Origin: Patagioenas fasciata
Lineage: Eukaryota > Chordata > Aves > Columbiformes > Columbidae
Reading direction: 5' to 3'
NCBI RefSeq assembly: GCF_037038585.1
Contig: NC_092526.1
Span: 36,593,501 to 36,657,500, forward strand
Length of the DNA: 64,000 nt
The translations under genes and the position numbers were made by a program. This document shows positions 53,301 through 64,000 of this stretch, piece after piece; position 1 is the stretch's first letter; each line of letters begins with the position of its first letter. The notes beneath the pieces were generated by a model. That model saw nothing but the letters and a program-made list of their open reading frames with translations. It was not told the origin of the DNA and did not search any database.

Positions 53301-54037
53301 GCTAAGATGCACTAGCTTGGTTAGGACCGACTAGCATATAGGCTGACATTACTGCACAAGCTTCACTGAAATGTGCGTTTTTGCTACTTCCAGTCCTTGG
53401 GGCTGCATACAGACTTAGAGACACGGGCTGAGCTGGGGCAGGACTAACTCAAGTTTGGAGTCTTCCTCCTGCTCCACAATGTCCCTGTCACAGAAGCCCA
53501 GACAGAGCAAGTTCTGACTACCCAAATGCCCAACCACTGAGCATGCAGAGGCCCCTTCCAGTTTTTAAGGGAGCAGATGTGATTATCTGTTGTCACCTGC
53601 TAAGGAAACCATGCCTGAGAACGTCACTAAGCCCTTTCCATATCATGTCCGTAATTAGAACAAATGCTTCACTTTTACTTGCAGCTGGGAGCGGTGATTC
53701 CATCTTCTCCAGGTTCTCCTGTTCATTTTCGAGTCTCTGTTGGTAGAACCACAACAAGAACTGGTTATGAGTCCAGCAGCAAAGTTCACGACAATTTCCA
53801 GCCCTGCCTTACAGGCATGGTCTGCCTCTGCTTGCATGAAGACAGACGTTCTCAATTGGCTGCAGATCCTCTTCGTATCTCAGTAGAAATACAGTTATTT
53901 TAAATACAATATTAATGCTTGAACATGCAAAAGCAAAAAACAGAGCAAAGATGACCACTGCGGAGTTATTCCCTTACCTTTTCTAGGAGTTTGATTTTCA
54001 GTCGTGTCAGGTGATCTACCACTGAAGGATCTGTCAT
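47396..54037 (-). CDS. C21orf58: C21orf58 orthologue, complete coding region
   Basis: Seven coding exons: 54037-53978, 53736-53679, 52004-51937, 51378-51235, 50877-50763, 49372-49233 and 47572-47396. They total 762 bases and give about 253 residues. The last acceptor may instead be at 47563, three codons shorter. The function is unknown. The start MTDPSVVDHLTRLKIKLLEK matches the internal human MLDSSAAEQVTRLTLKLL, so the human N-terminal extension of about 80 residues is absent. Next come a charged helical part (MLQSALRRRKDLLQELR), EQHLLEELSQ, a proline-rich part with PPRIIQQT and ATIIQQLPQPPPLITQIPP, the RSGSIKE box, and a methionine- and glutamine-rich helix (MVEMMLMQNAQMHQIIMQN) followed by LKALPP. 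The C-terminus has VHHHHHY, where human has a longer histidine run. The ATG exon begins at an acceptor at 54049, so a non-coding first exon should lie upstream, probably in the island shared with PCNT. Confidence 0.93.
50937..51075 (+). mobile_element. CR1 reverse-transcriptase fragment in a C21orf58 intron
   Basis: ICLDFSKALDIVSHEI on the plus strand matches the CR1/LINE reverse-transcriptase motif DFSKAFDTVSH. It lies in the 357-base intron between C21orf58 coding exons 4 and 5, antisense to the gene and about 60 bases from an acceptor. The 3' end of an element is absent, which is unusual for CR1 and suggests later deletion. Confidence 0.75.
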
Positions 54038-54049
54038 TGTAGTAGTCTC

Positions 54050-57000
54050 CTGGAAGAGCAGGCAGGCAAAAACAGGTTAAAAAGCTACACAAAGGTAGAT
54101 AGGTTTTCAGGGGTCATTTTTTCCCCTCCACAATCTTCAAAGAAGAATAATTCCATTAGAAAAAAAAAAAAAAAATACAAGATTGTGAGCAATTGAGGGA
54201 AGAAGATAAAAGCTTCAGCTTCCCTGCCAGGTAAAATGAGTACAGATGTTCACCACAATGTCGCAGATACAGCTTCTTCTGCTATTTCTCTTGATGCATT
54301 TTCACGCTGCAGGTTGCGATGGTCACAGCAGGGCAACTCAGGGTGAATATTTTTCTCTTCTTATTAGCCTTTTCCCAGCAGTGGCACTGAGCCTGGCCCT
54401 CTGTGTTGTCAGTATCTTCTAAGTAGCTCAGAGTTTTGTGCCTGTAACCTGGTTGCTAAGTTTGTAGTGTCAACCAACAATATAAACAATTTAATCTCCA
54501 AGTGTAGAAGCTTATTTACCTTTTGTGAAGCAAATGCCCAGCACATTAGTAGACAAGGAAAAAAAAAAAAAAATGAAAGGCAATGGTGCTTTAACACAAG
54601 CCTAATTCTAGGGGTCAGATTATGACCTTGCTGATTGATGGTACCTGATAGCAATATTTAGCCAACTCTAAGGGGCCCATACACTTTTGACATAGCCCTT
54701 CATATGAGTTTTCATCATCAGGATGAGTGAAAAAGTAAAGAACCTATGATTTAACTTCCTTTTGTGTACTATCTCCCGAGCAACCTGCAGGGTATCTCCC
54801 TCTCCCAGCAAACATCTTTCAGGGCAATGTTCATCAGCAACATCCATAAAACCAATACCATGGCATGAGAAAGGAACCGAGTAACAGATACTCAGTCACA
54901 GTATCATATTTTAAGCTTGGTTCTGCTCCTCAGAGAGCAAAGTTCCAACCCTTCCTTACTTGAAGGCCATAGCAAAGCCACAGCTGGAGCAGCTGGTGGA
55001 TGCTTGCGGGAGGCTGTGTGGGAGCAGCACAGCTCACCTCCTCCAGCTGTGACCCACGCAGCGTGAGTGTGCAGCCTGTCCTTAAAATACACCATCTCAT
55101 AGTCACCGGAGAGGTTATAGAAACTGAGACATGGGGATCCCAAAAATAGCAGTGCCGTGTCAGAGCTGGGGCTCAGCTTTCCTCAGCAGGGCTTATTTGT
55201 GAATGCTCGAGTGACACGGCAGAACAGAAAGTCCTCTCACCTGCCAGCAGTTTTCCTGAGAAACAGCTCTGTGTGTGTTTTTGTAACCCAAATAGATTTT
55301 TCTCTGGTCATCTCTAACATCTTTGATCTGTTCATCCTTTGGGCAGCTGCAACAACCCTTGACAAGGAGTTTCCTAGTCATCTTAAGCATAAACCTAGTT
55401 ATGTAAGTAAACTACATAAGTATAGTTTACTTAAGCGTTAGGCAGAAAAAACCATTACATTTAGACTGTTTTGAATCTAGATTCCTGAAAAATTATTGGA
55501 AATCTCCTTTGCTATGCAAAATGTATATAATTGTTCTCCAGGCGCTACTTCCATACTATTTGTAACTTAACATTCTGTATCTTATTCCCATTCAGGTGCC
55601 TCTTTTCTAAGCAAGATCATTTATTTAATCCATCTTCAAACAGCAGATTTTTCTCACTCATTGATCTCATAACTTGGCTGGGAAGGTATAACCCAAGAGT
55701 TCTCATACCCACCTCTTGGCCTCCGCTGTTGGCCTCCCTCAGAGATGTTGCATCAGCTGCGCATTTCATCACCCCGTGGCCGTCTGTCTGTCTGTACATT
55801 CTCAACTTCATCCTTGTTGCTTCTCTCTGTACCTTTCCAGTTCATAAACCCTTTTGTGACGGGGTGACTGGGGTTGTGGGAAGCGTTTGGGCAGTGATGT
55901 AGCGAAGAAAGCTCTGTTGGCATCGCCAGATGGGCATCTCCTTCAATGGCTTTAATGCCGCCTGAAAGTTAAATTTCTAGAGCCTTCATTGAAATAGGAA
56001 TAGAGGGTTACAAGAAAGGCTGACAAAAAGAACCAAGTATAAGTATTCCCTTAAAAATACAGCACCAGTGTTAAGCAACTGAGTTGACTATAGAGGAAAG
56101 GAAGAGAGAGAAACATCTGCTTGATGTGACAGGTATCCCAGAGGAAATCCAATACTGCCTAAAAAGATGCTTTCCAGCAAATCTTTTCCTACACTTATGG
56201 ACACCTTGGTCACAGTGTGATCTCTACTCGAGGGACATCTTGCAACCTGCTAATTAATGACTTGCCAGGAGTGTGCCAGGTGGACCCAAGAGGGTCTTGC
56301 TGAAAGAGATCTATAATTGCATTGAATCACAAACTGAGGATCACACATGAACATGGTGATGCAACAGCACAAAAGCAGACATCTTTAATTCTGCAAAGGA
56401 TTAACAGGAATTTTATGTGCACCTCACAGGAGATAATTATTCTGCTCTATTTAGCAGTGCTGAAGTCAGAATTTGAATACTGCGCTTAATTTCGTACATG
56501 GTGGTTTTAGAGGGAAAGAAAATGAAGAAAAAAACTTTAAAAAGATACGTTTACAAAATATAAGTTCTCAGGAGGACTTGGAAGAACTGGTTTTGTTTAG
56601 TTATTAAGTATATGGTGAGGACAGACTAGAAATCTTTCAATAAGTGAAAGGATGCAATCAAGAACAGGGTGGGCTTTTACTGTCTGAAAAAACAGGGCAA
56701 GAAGCATTTGACTTAGTGATGGAGAAGAAAACATGATAAAACCAAGAAAAAATAGTAAGATAAATGATGGAGCTGCTATCTAAGAAAAAAACTTTCCCAG
56801 TTGTTTAAAAACCTTAAAGAAAAACAACTGTACTTAACATTGTAGGACAATTAGACTAGTCCTCAGATACACAAATGGATTAGATAACCTGGTGAGGTCC
56901 GTATCAGTACTACATTTCTGTGATGTCTTTTAATTGATTTTGGTAGTTTGAGCCCCCAATTTTAATTATTATGATTTCTAAAACACAATATGAAAAGAAC

Positions 57001-58739
57001 TAAACAAACTGACACACTTGGAAATATCCATGGACAATGAACTTTCACTCTCTAGTCTCACAGGAAGGAGACTTTATTGTTTCAGTCTTAGAAGAGTGTT
57101 TGAATTTATTAAAAGAGAGTTAAAAAAATAAAATAAGAAACACACACAAACCACCAGCAGAGAAGTACATACATTTTCCTTGCAATAAATGGTCTGCTTC
57201 TGCCACTTGTAATGTTGCAGCTTAACAGTCGAGAGCTCTTGTTAGGCTGCTTGGTGGTTACAGGTATCGTAAAAATGTCCTGGCTGTATGTATTTGAAGC
57301 TAAACATCGGAATAACACATTCTACAATTAGAGTTATTTCATGACACTGTCATATAACAGTGTGCAATGTTGTTTTTTCCTGTCATTTCTGAAAACAGTG
57401 ATCCCACTTTGAACCAAATTATGATTGTCTTGTTACTTATGATTAAGATGCTATACTAATCGTATACTATACTTATGATTATTGACTTCTTATACAACAA
57501 TGACAAACCACTGGTCTCTGCAAATGCTGCTCATTTATTTGCAGACACATCGCAGCAGCACCCCAAGTTCTCAGTAAGGTTTTGTTACCAGCCTGATCTT
57601 AGTGCAGCGTTATCAGTGCTACTGCTAATTTAGTCGAGGTATAAATGACCTCTACTGATTTCGTGGTGATGTCAGGTAGGATTTGCTCCAGCAAACTTCT
57701 TGGTTCTCAGCTTTCCAGTTTCCTTTCACTTCTCAGAGGTTGCAAATTACACAAGCTTTTGCATAAGAAATTTCATAATTCAGATTTTAACTCTTGGCAT
57801 TGACTGGGTATGAACTCAGAATCCTGGCTACGGGGTCAGAGGACGTGGCAGTTCTACTAGAAAAATAAACAAAAAACCTCCAAGGACTGACAAAGCAGGG
57901 GGTGACCAGAATTAGCCCCAGGAGTCTGTCCTCAGTATCAGGTCTGACCATCAGTTTGCGCACTGAAACTTCCATTCTTCCTTAGAAGAGCAGAATTGAC
58001 TGTGAAGAAAAGCCAATGCACGCTGTCGCCTGGCAACCTCTGTAGCATTTTAAGCCTTAACCTCTACCTTGGCTCTGGACACAGACAGAATTTCTGGTTG
58101 GTAAAGCCTTTGCCAACCCCGCCGTGCTCCTGGCATCCTTAGCTGTTCCTGTGGAGCTCTGAGCACACACTGCTCCAGGCCTTTTGTTGTTTATGCTGAA
58201 ATATTTACATAGAGATAATGCAGGAGACCAGGAGATTGGTATAAAATGATTTATTCTGTGAGTGTGAACACCTCCACATTTCTTCCCATGTACATTTTGG
58301 ATGGTGGTGGGAAACCCGGATGGCAGGGATGCAATGGGCAGGAGCAGCTGGGTCTGGCCCACATCCTGGGCTGAATTGGGGGCAAAAGCCCAGAGAAGAC
58401 CCCAGTTTAAGGAACAAGTGCACAGAAAGGTCCAGGGATAGAAGAGACATTGTTAGATCATGAGGATGCTTGTGTTGTTGTGTTTCTTAGAGCCAGCGCA
58501 TTGTGAGATGTTACCTCTGAACTGAGTAATACATTTGATTAAAGTGTTTTCCAGTGTGATTTAATGACTCCGAGACACAAAGAAGCCATCAGTTGGCAAG
58601 GTTAATGATGCTCAGCATTAAGGAAACAGCAAGTTATTGCTCCCTTGCGAAAACAAAGCAGTGAGACGCTGTAAAACCCACACGCAAAGCATACCCAAAA
58701 GGCCGACTAGGCGTGCGGTAAAGGGCAATACTCATAACC
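54050..58739 (-). other. C21orf58: Probable first intron of C21orf58
   Basis: This stretch separates the ATG exon of C21orf58 from the CpG island shared with PCNT. It is AT-rich, has poly-A tracts near 54160 and 54559, an old CR1-like remnant and no convincing exon. Calling it an intron rests on the acceptor in front of the ATG exon and on the human gene arrangement. Confidence 0.5.
56430..56925 (+). mobile_element. Very old CR1-like remnant
   Basis: TAATTATTCTGCTCTATTTAG followed by a TTTGAATACTGCGCT-like stretch, and a 3' end with CATTTCTGTGATGTC, echo the CR1 ATTCTGCTCTACTC...GGAATACTGTGTC layout. Divergence is high and the frame is lost. This is an ancient copy if the call is right. Confidence 0.4.
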
Positions 58740-59010
58740 AAGCCAGATGGTCACCCCCCTGCGCCAACACCTCCCTCTGCCTCCAGAAGGACGCGGGACC
58801 CGGCCAGCGGCGGAGGGGCAGAAACGGTAGAGAGAAGGGCACGGCTCCTACAAGCAGCCCCTCTTCGCGGAGGGCCCAGGACAGGCAGAGGAGTCCGGCC
58901 CGCTGCCCCAGTCCGCCCGCAGCGCTGCTCGGCAACGGCTCGGGCCGCTTTCCCGCGGCAGCCGCCCCCCTTCTCCCATTGGCTGCCTACCCCCAGGGCA
59001 GGGCCGTGGC

Positions 59011-59026
59011 TGGCGGTCCGTTTGAA
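59011..59026 (+). promoter_or_regulatory. CDE/CHR-type cell-cycle element
   Basis: GGCGG at 59012-59016 is followed after exactly four bases by TTTGAA at 59021-59026. In CDC25C and related genes this tandem binds the DREAM/MuvB complex, which silences in G0/G1 and activates in G2/M. CCAAT boxes flank it on both sides, as in known targets. Function here is inference from the motif and its promoter position. Confidence 0.5.
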
Positions 59027-59444
59027 ACTAGCCATCCAGCGCAGCCGGGGAGGCGGGCGCTGAGCTTCCATTGGTGGCTGCTGAAGAGAGGCGGGCGCTG
59101 GCGCCAGTAAGGGCTTGTCCTTGTCTATCCCAGGAGCCAGTTAGGGGGAGCGGGCGGGGCTAGAGTAACGGCTGCTCTCGGCATTGGCTGGTGAGCCGCC
59201 TGGTATGGAGATTTTCACCAATTACGGGAGAGCTTCCTTCCTTCCTGAGGAGAATGGCCCAGCCCCTGCTCCCTTACTGGCTAGCGCTGCGCGCCGCCGC
59301 TCCGCGACTGGCGGTGCGGCCGAGGTGGGCGGGGTGAAGGCGCAGGGGCAGCCATGACCGAAACTTCGGTGCCCACTCGGGTGTGACAGTTGAGGTGGGG
59401 GCCGGGTCCGGCTGTCGCCTGTGGGCCCCCGGCTCACCCGCCAC

Positions 59445-59492
59445 ATGGACGAGGAGGAGCGGAGGCGGAAACTGGAGGCCGGCAGGGCCAAG
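59445..59492 (+). CDS. PCNT: Pericentrin, coding exon 1 only
   Basis: ATG at 59445 opens MDEEERRRKLEAGRAK (16 codons), followed by the donor GTGAGG at 59493. Human pericentrin starts MEVEQEQRRRKVEAGRTK and its first coding exon ends at the equivalent lysine. Pericentrin is a very large coiled-coil scaffold that anchors gamma-tubulin complexes and other proteins at the centrosome. The exon lies downstream of a CpG island and is divergent from C21orf58, as in human, which supports the call despite the short match. Exon 2 (human LAHFRQRKTK) was not seen, so the rest lies beyond the right edge. Confidence 0.87.
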
Positions 59493-60249
59493 GTGAGGCG
59501 GGGGGTCCCGGCTTGTGGGGCCCGCGTCAGTCCCGGCCTGGCCCTCGGCGCCCCGCGGTGCCCCCGGCCGGGCCTGGGCGGGGTTGTCTCCTGGAGCCGC
59601 CCGCGGTGTCGCCTCTGCCCGCCCCGGGGCTCTTCCCCGCGGTTGGGGCGCCGGCGGGTGTCCTGTCGTTGTGTGACGGGTCCGGTGCTGCCCGGGAGTA
59701 CGGGCGGCGGAGCTGGAGCCGGTTCGGGGCTGTCCGGAGATGAGGGGTGTCTGCCTGGGCAGCGGGGCTGTGCCAGAAAGAACTGTGCTGAGCGGTGTGC
59801 CCTGAAGGCAGGTTGCCGGGCAGGTTTCCTGAGTGACTGCAGAGGTGTATAAACATTATCTTCAGTGAGCAAGGAGCTACTTAAAGCAGTGCATATATCT
59901 TTCCCCAGGCTCCGTTTTTGTTTCGTTTTGTTTTTCTCCATTTTTACCTAGAATTCGTTGTGGAAATGCTATATTTCCAGCTGAGAAATCCCCCAGAACA
60001 GGTAGTGTGTGCTTTACTATTGCAGTGAGAAGCCCGCTTGCCCTCACACCTGCAGGTGGGTTATTGGAGAGCTGGGCCGGGTTGGCTTGTTCCCGGCCAT
60101 GCGGTTAGTGAACACTTTGCACGCTCTGAGCAGTTCCATGTCTTCAGGGAGGTGTGGCTTGGCAGGACCGTGCAGAGAGCTCCTATGATGCGACTGATGT
60201 ATGAAAGTGATGCTCTCTTAGTAATTAATGGCAGCCATGAAGGCAACTG

Positions 60250-60836
60250 TGTCCTGGGTGCATCCAGCACAGCATCACCAGCTGCTTGAAGGAGGTGGTT
60301 GTCTCGCTCTGCTGGTGCGGCCTCACCTGGAGCACTGTGTACAGTTCTGGGCACCACAGTATGAAAAAGATATAAAGCTACCAGACAGTGTCCAGAGGAG
60401 GCTAAAAAGTTGGTGAAGGGTTTGGAGAGGAAGCTGTATGAGGAGCGGCTGAAGTCACTTGTTTTGTTCAGCTTGGAGGAGATTGAGACCTCATTGTGGT
60501 TACAGCTTCCTTATAAGGGGTGCAGGAGGGGTTGGCACCAAACTCTTCTCTTTAGCAACCGATGACAGAACCCAGGGGAATGGCAGGAAGGTGTTCCAGG
60601 GGAGGTTTAGGTTTGACATCAGGAAAAGATTGTTCACCCAGAGGGTGCTGGACACTGAAACAGTCTCCCCAGGGAGGTGTCACAGCCCCAAGCCTGACAG
60701 TGTTCAAGGAGAGACTGGACAACATCTTCAGACACACGGTGTAAACTGTGGGGTTGTCCTGTGCAGGGACAGGAGTTGGACTTGATGATCCTTGTGCGTC
60801 CCTTCCAACTCAGGACATTCTGTGATTCTATGAATG
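60250..60836 (+). mobile_element. CR1 LINE 3' fragment in PCNT intron 1
   Basis: Translation in pieces gives [20 protein letters not shown], a DDRTQGN-like segment and RFRFDIRKRLF. The end, CAGGACATTCTGTGATTCTATGAA, is the CR1 terminal repeat. It is a different subfamily from the 4.1 kb copy. Confidence 0.9.
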
Positions 60837-61211
60837 TCTGCAACTATGTGATTAGTAATTGGGATGTGTTAACCCTTTTAGATAAAAACTTCTACTTTGT
60901 TTTGGCAATGATGTTTGAGAAGCTAGTTAGAAATGCTTGATTACTTTTCTTTTAATTCAGTGATTCTGCTAGTTTTTGAGCTGTTATCCTCATATTTCCC
61001 TTCTGAGAATCTACGGCTGAATAAGGCTTGCCAGGCTGCAGCTCTCCACTGTTCTCACCATCCCAGTAGGACTGGAATGGGGGACTGGCACTGCAAGGCG
61101 ATAGCTGAGGCTGCACAGGGCTTTGGGAGGTTTGGATAGAACCAATCTTTCCATGATGTGCTACAGCCTTTTCAGGCTTGACATCACTCCTGGTGTTTCT
61201 GTGCCAGGGGG

Positions 61212-61440
61212 CTATAGATTGGGTATTAGGAAAATCAGATACTAGGAAAAAATTCTTCATGGAAAAGGTTGTCAGGCATTGGCACAGGCTGCCCAGGGCA
61301 GTTGTGGAGTCACCATTCCTGGAGGTGTTCAAAAGGCATTTAGACAAGGTTCTTAGGGACATGGTTTAGTGCTAGAGTTAGGTTATGGTTGAACTCAGTG
61401 ATCCAGAGGGTCTCTTCCAACTGAAATGGTTCTGTGATTT
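61212..61440 (+). mobile_element. CR1 LINE 3' fragment in PCNT intron 1
   Basis: The plus strand reads [20 protein letters not shown] and [14 protein letters not shown], the last residues of CR1 ORF2. A 3' UTR ending in ACTGAAATGGTTCTGTGAT follows. Confidence 0.85.
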
Positions 61441-64000
61441 TCCCACAGGTGTAGGGCCGTGGCCCGTTCTGCAGGGCACCGCTCTGGAAATGTGGCCAGC
61501 GTGTTCGGAGGTGGCTTGGTGCTGTTCTGTCTGCCTCAGACCTGCTCAGCAGTCCTCTGTGTTTCTGTTTCAGCTCCCTCATCTCAGTGCTGTGCAGAAG
61601 GCAATTAAAGAGGGAGGGAAGCGCGGTTGTGGCCAGAACCGCTCTGAAGCGGTTTGCTGGTGGGCAGCGCAGCTCCTCTGTCCCTGGCCTGTCCCACCCA
61701 GATGCTGCCGTGGTTGCCACACTCCCCACTCAGCAGCTCCTTGAGATGTGCTGTGTGGACACGATCCCTGGTTGGAGAACAATTGTGTGATTAGTTTTTG
61801 GACTAATATAGAGAGAGGAGACTTGGAGAACAGGAGTTCTTTAGGCTGAAAAGTTACATTAGCTGTGGCAAGACTTAGGGTAGCATTTCTTTTGCAACAC
61901 TTCTCTAAGTGCTGTATTTGTTTCTAGTTGGAAAAATGGGGTCGACTTGCCTTGAATAGGTTATTAATTCACACCTGTTGTACAGCTGTTGTTTGCCTTT
62001 GGAGAAAAAAAAGTAGGGATTTATATTGCGTTTCAAATTATGTGTGCAGAGCCACTGCTGCATTTATTTTTTTTAACTATGTGCTAAATATCTCTCATCT
62101 TACCATTTAGAAAAAATTGTTAGCAGGCCCATCACTGTTGCTATTGTGTGGTATCACATATCTGAGAGGAGAGGAAAGGGTTTAGAAAAGCAGAGGTAGA
62201 CGTAGTGCTTCCTCTGCTTATTAGAATGTCACAGAGATCCATTACTTCGCTAGCAGATTGTGGGCACAGACAGATGAATGAAAGCAATATGCATTGGGGC
62301 TCACTAAACACAGAGATAGTATGTTTGGCTTTGGAGGGCAAACATGTGAGCTGCAGATTCCTTACTATACCCACACCCAATTTCTGGCCTGTATGGCTGT
62401 GTGCTTGATTTTTTTTTTTTTTTTTTTTGTATCTTTACTAATATACCTGGAGCTGTAGAGTTGACATATGGAACAGATGCATATTGGGCTAATTACTGTA
62501 ATAAACACACCTTTGGTCTCACTCAGTGTAGTCCTTTCTGCGTTCTTAAGTCCATGGTGGTCTGTGGTTGCGCTGCTGAGTGGATGGGCTGCAGGACTGG
62601 AACTTGCTTCAGAAACTTCCCTGGATAGCTTGTGTTTTGAATGCTTTTATCTAATAGAGCAGTAGGGAAATGTGTTGTTTTTTTTTTTTTTTTTTTTAAT
62701 TTTCTTTGTGCTTCCGTCCATGTGAATACAAATGTGATTTTGAAAGGGAAAGATGGCTGTGAGCAGGTACAGTATTTCCTTCCTGTGGTACAGGCCTACA
62801 GCAGCGCGAGGTGATCCCATCTCGACCGGTCCAGAAGTGTTCAGTGTCCATCCACATCAGTTTCCTGACTCATCTCACCACATCGCTTCAAGGGTGCTCC
62901 CAGGGGACAGGAGTGCCAGGCTGGCTCCGTCTTGCAGGGTTCTGTTGTAGCAACCTGACTTGTGGCAACCCATGCGATTGTACCTGCTGCAGGCTAATAA
63001 TGACTGAATTTGGAGGTCTGAACTGCTCTGGGGTTTTTGGCTTTCCCCCTGCTACTCCTTTATCCCCCTAAAATATTACTTTTTGTCTGGCATCCAGTTT
63101 TGGTCTGCTAAACAATGGCTTGGGATAGGAATAAAATGTGATTATTTGTTTTCCTCCTTAAACCATTACTTGTATTATTATTTTTCGTATAAGAATAAAA
63201 ACTCCTTTATTGAAATGCGTTTAAGTTATCACCTAATAATAATTCCAACTCTTATATTAATTGGAAACTATAATGATTTGGCAGCTAAATACTGACTATA
63301 TCAGAGACTTCAGATTTCCAATTTTAATAAAGGCAATACTGGTAGCCAAGGTAGTAATTGAGTAACAGAACAAACCCAAATTTCTGGTGCTGCTTTTTTT
63401 TCTTGTTTTGTGTTGTATTTTTTTTCCTCCTCACGTTAGCCAGTGTGCATGGTGACCACATCTGCCATTGCAGACCTCTGTATGCCATAGCTCATGTGTG
63501 AGAGGTTTATGCTGTTCCTCCATTTTACACAGTAGGAACACAAAAAGGAGCGTGTGCTTTTTTCAGGAAGTTTTCCTGCTTTGTCAGTCTAAGGAAGCTT
63601 TAAAAAATGTTTCTGGGTTTTGTTTAAGAGCACTCGTGCTTATGTTTACTGTATCTAAGAGGTGGACTAAGGTTTATTTGGACAACCTGTTTCTATGTGG
63701 TGCTGCTGTGGTTTTCTGCTCTGTTCTGTTTGCTATGGGTATTCTTTTGGTGCTAATTTCTGAAGCACATAAAGCATTATGTAAAGGAGTAAATTATGTG
63801 AGAGGTGGGCTGGGGGGAGCTGAACAGGTCTATGTGTGCTGTAGTTTTCCTGACACCTGGCCCGTGCTGCTGGTATCAGCCAGTTCACAATAATGTGGTG
63901 GAAGGATGTCAGCGTGGCAGGTAATCAGGGACGGGGATGACACAGGGACCATGTGACACAAAACTCGACAGGCTTATTCTTCTAGTTCTGGGATCCTGGT

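Larger units (their letters stand above)
58740..59700. promoter_or_regulatory. CpG-island bidirectional promoter of C21orf58 and PCNT
   Basis: A GC- and CpG-rich kilobase lies between the C21orf58 5' end and the PCNT ATG. It holds four CCAAT boxes: ATTGG at 58978-58982, 59070-59074 and 59183-59187, and CCAAT at 59218-59222. No TATA box is visible. TGGCGG-TCCG-TTTGAA at 59011-59026 has the CDE-N4-CHR layout of cell-cycle promoters such as CDC25C. Human PCNT and C21orf58 are also head-to-head. The island fits a shared NF-Y-driven promoter firing both ways. Confidence 0.75.
59493..64000 (+). other. PCNT: PCNT intron 1 (partial)
   Basis: No exon-like stretch of the pericentrin N-terminus is visible after 59492. 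The interval contains two CR1 fragments (60250-60836 and 61212-61440), poly-T tracts at about 62409-62427 and 62679-62698, and otherwise unique AT-rich DNA. Confidence 0.7.

Noticed and set aside
59222-59941. 239-codon minus-strand frame across PCNT exon 1
   Set aside because: It is antisense to the CpG island and PCNT exon 1. Proline- and arginine-rich translations are expected from such GC-rich DNA.

Overview
The window is vertebrate nuclear DNA, almost certainly from a bird. It has long introns, GT-AG splice sites, CpG islands at gene starts and at least eight recognisable copies of CR1 LINE, the main avian retrotransposon, plus two solo-LTR-like segments. Open frames with short arbitrary translations fill the rest and are mostly noise. 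All gene calls below were made by joining exons at splice sites and comparing the translation with remembered human proteins; no search was run.

Layout, left to right. (1) 1-15.4 kb: mostly non-coding, with three CR1 stretches and a few exon-like pieces on the minus strand that I cannot assign. (2) 15.4-17.6 kb: the first two coding exons of SLX9 (FAM207A) on the minus strand, starting in a CpG island. The rest of the gene was not found and may lie beyond the left edge. (3) 17.6-26.0 kb: intergenic, with a solo LTR just upstream of SLX9 and an AT-rich microsatellite. (4) 26.0-32.6 kb: a complete ITGB2 (integrin beta-2, CD18) gene on the plus strand with 15 coding exons and 773 codons. (5) 34.9-42.7 kb: a complete 15-exon kynurenine 3-monooxygenase (KMO) gene on the minus strand, 473 codons, tail-to-tail with ITGB2. 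(6) 47.4-54.0 kb: a seven-coding-exon C21orf58 orthologue on the minus strand, about 253 codons. (7) 58.7-59.7 kb: a CpG-island promoter shared head-to-head by C21orf58 and PCNT, then PCNT coding exon 1 (16 codons) on the plus strand. Its first intron fills the window to 64 kb.

SLX9, ITGB2, C21orf58 and PCNT are all on human 21q22.3, and the SLX9/ITGB2 and C21orf58/PCNT divergent pairs are kept. KMO is on human 1q43, so its position here between ITGB2 and C21orf58 is the main surprise of the window: it is either a relocated gene or a second, intact KMO-like copy. The genes do not form a pathway. They are a leukocyte adhesion receptor, a mitochondrial tryptophan-catabolism enzyme, a ribosome-biogenesis factor, a centrosome scaffold and an uncharacterised protein. 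The PCNT/C21orf58 promoter carries four CCAAT boxes and a CDE/CHR-type cell-cycle element.
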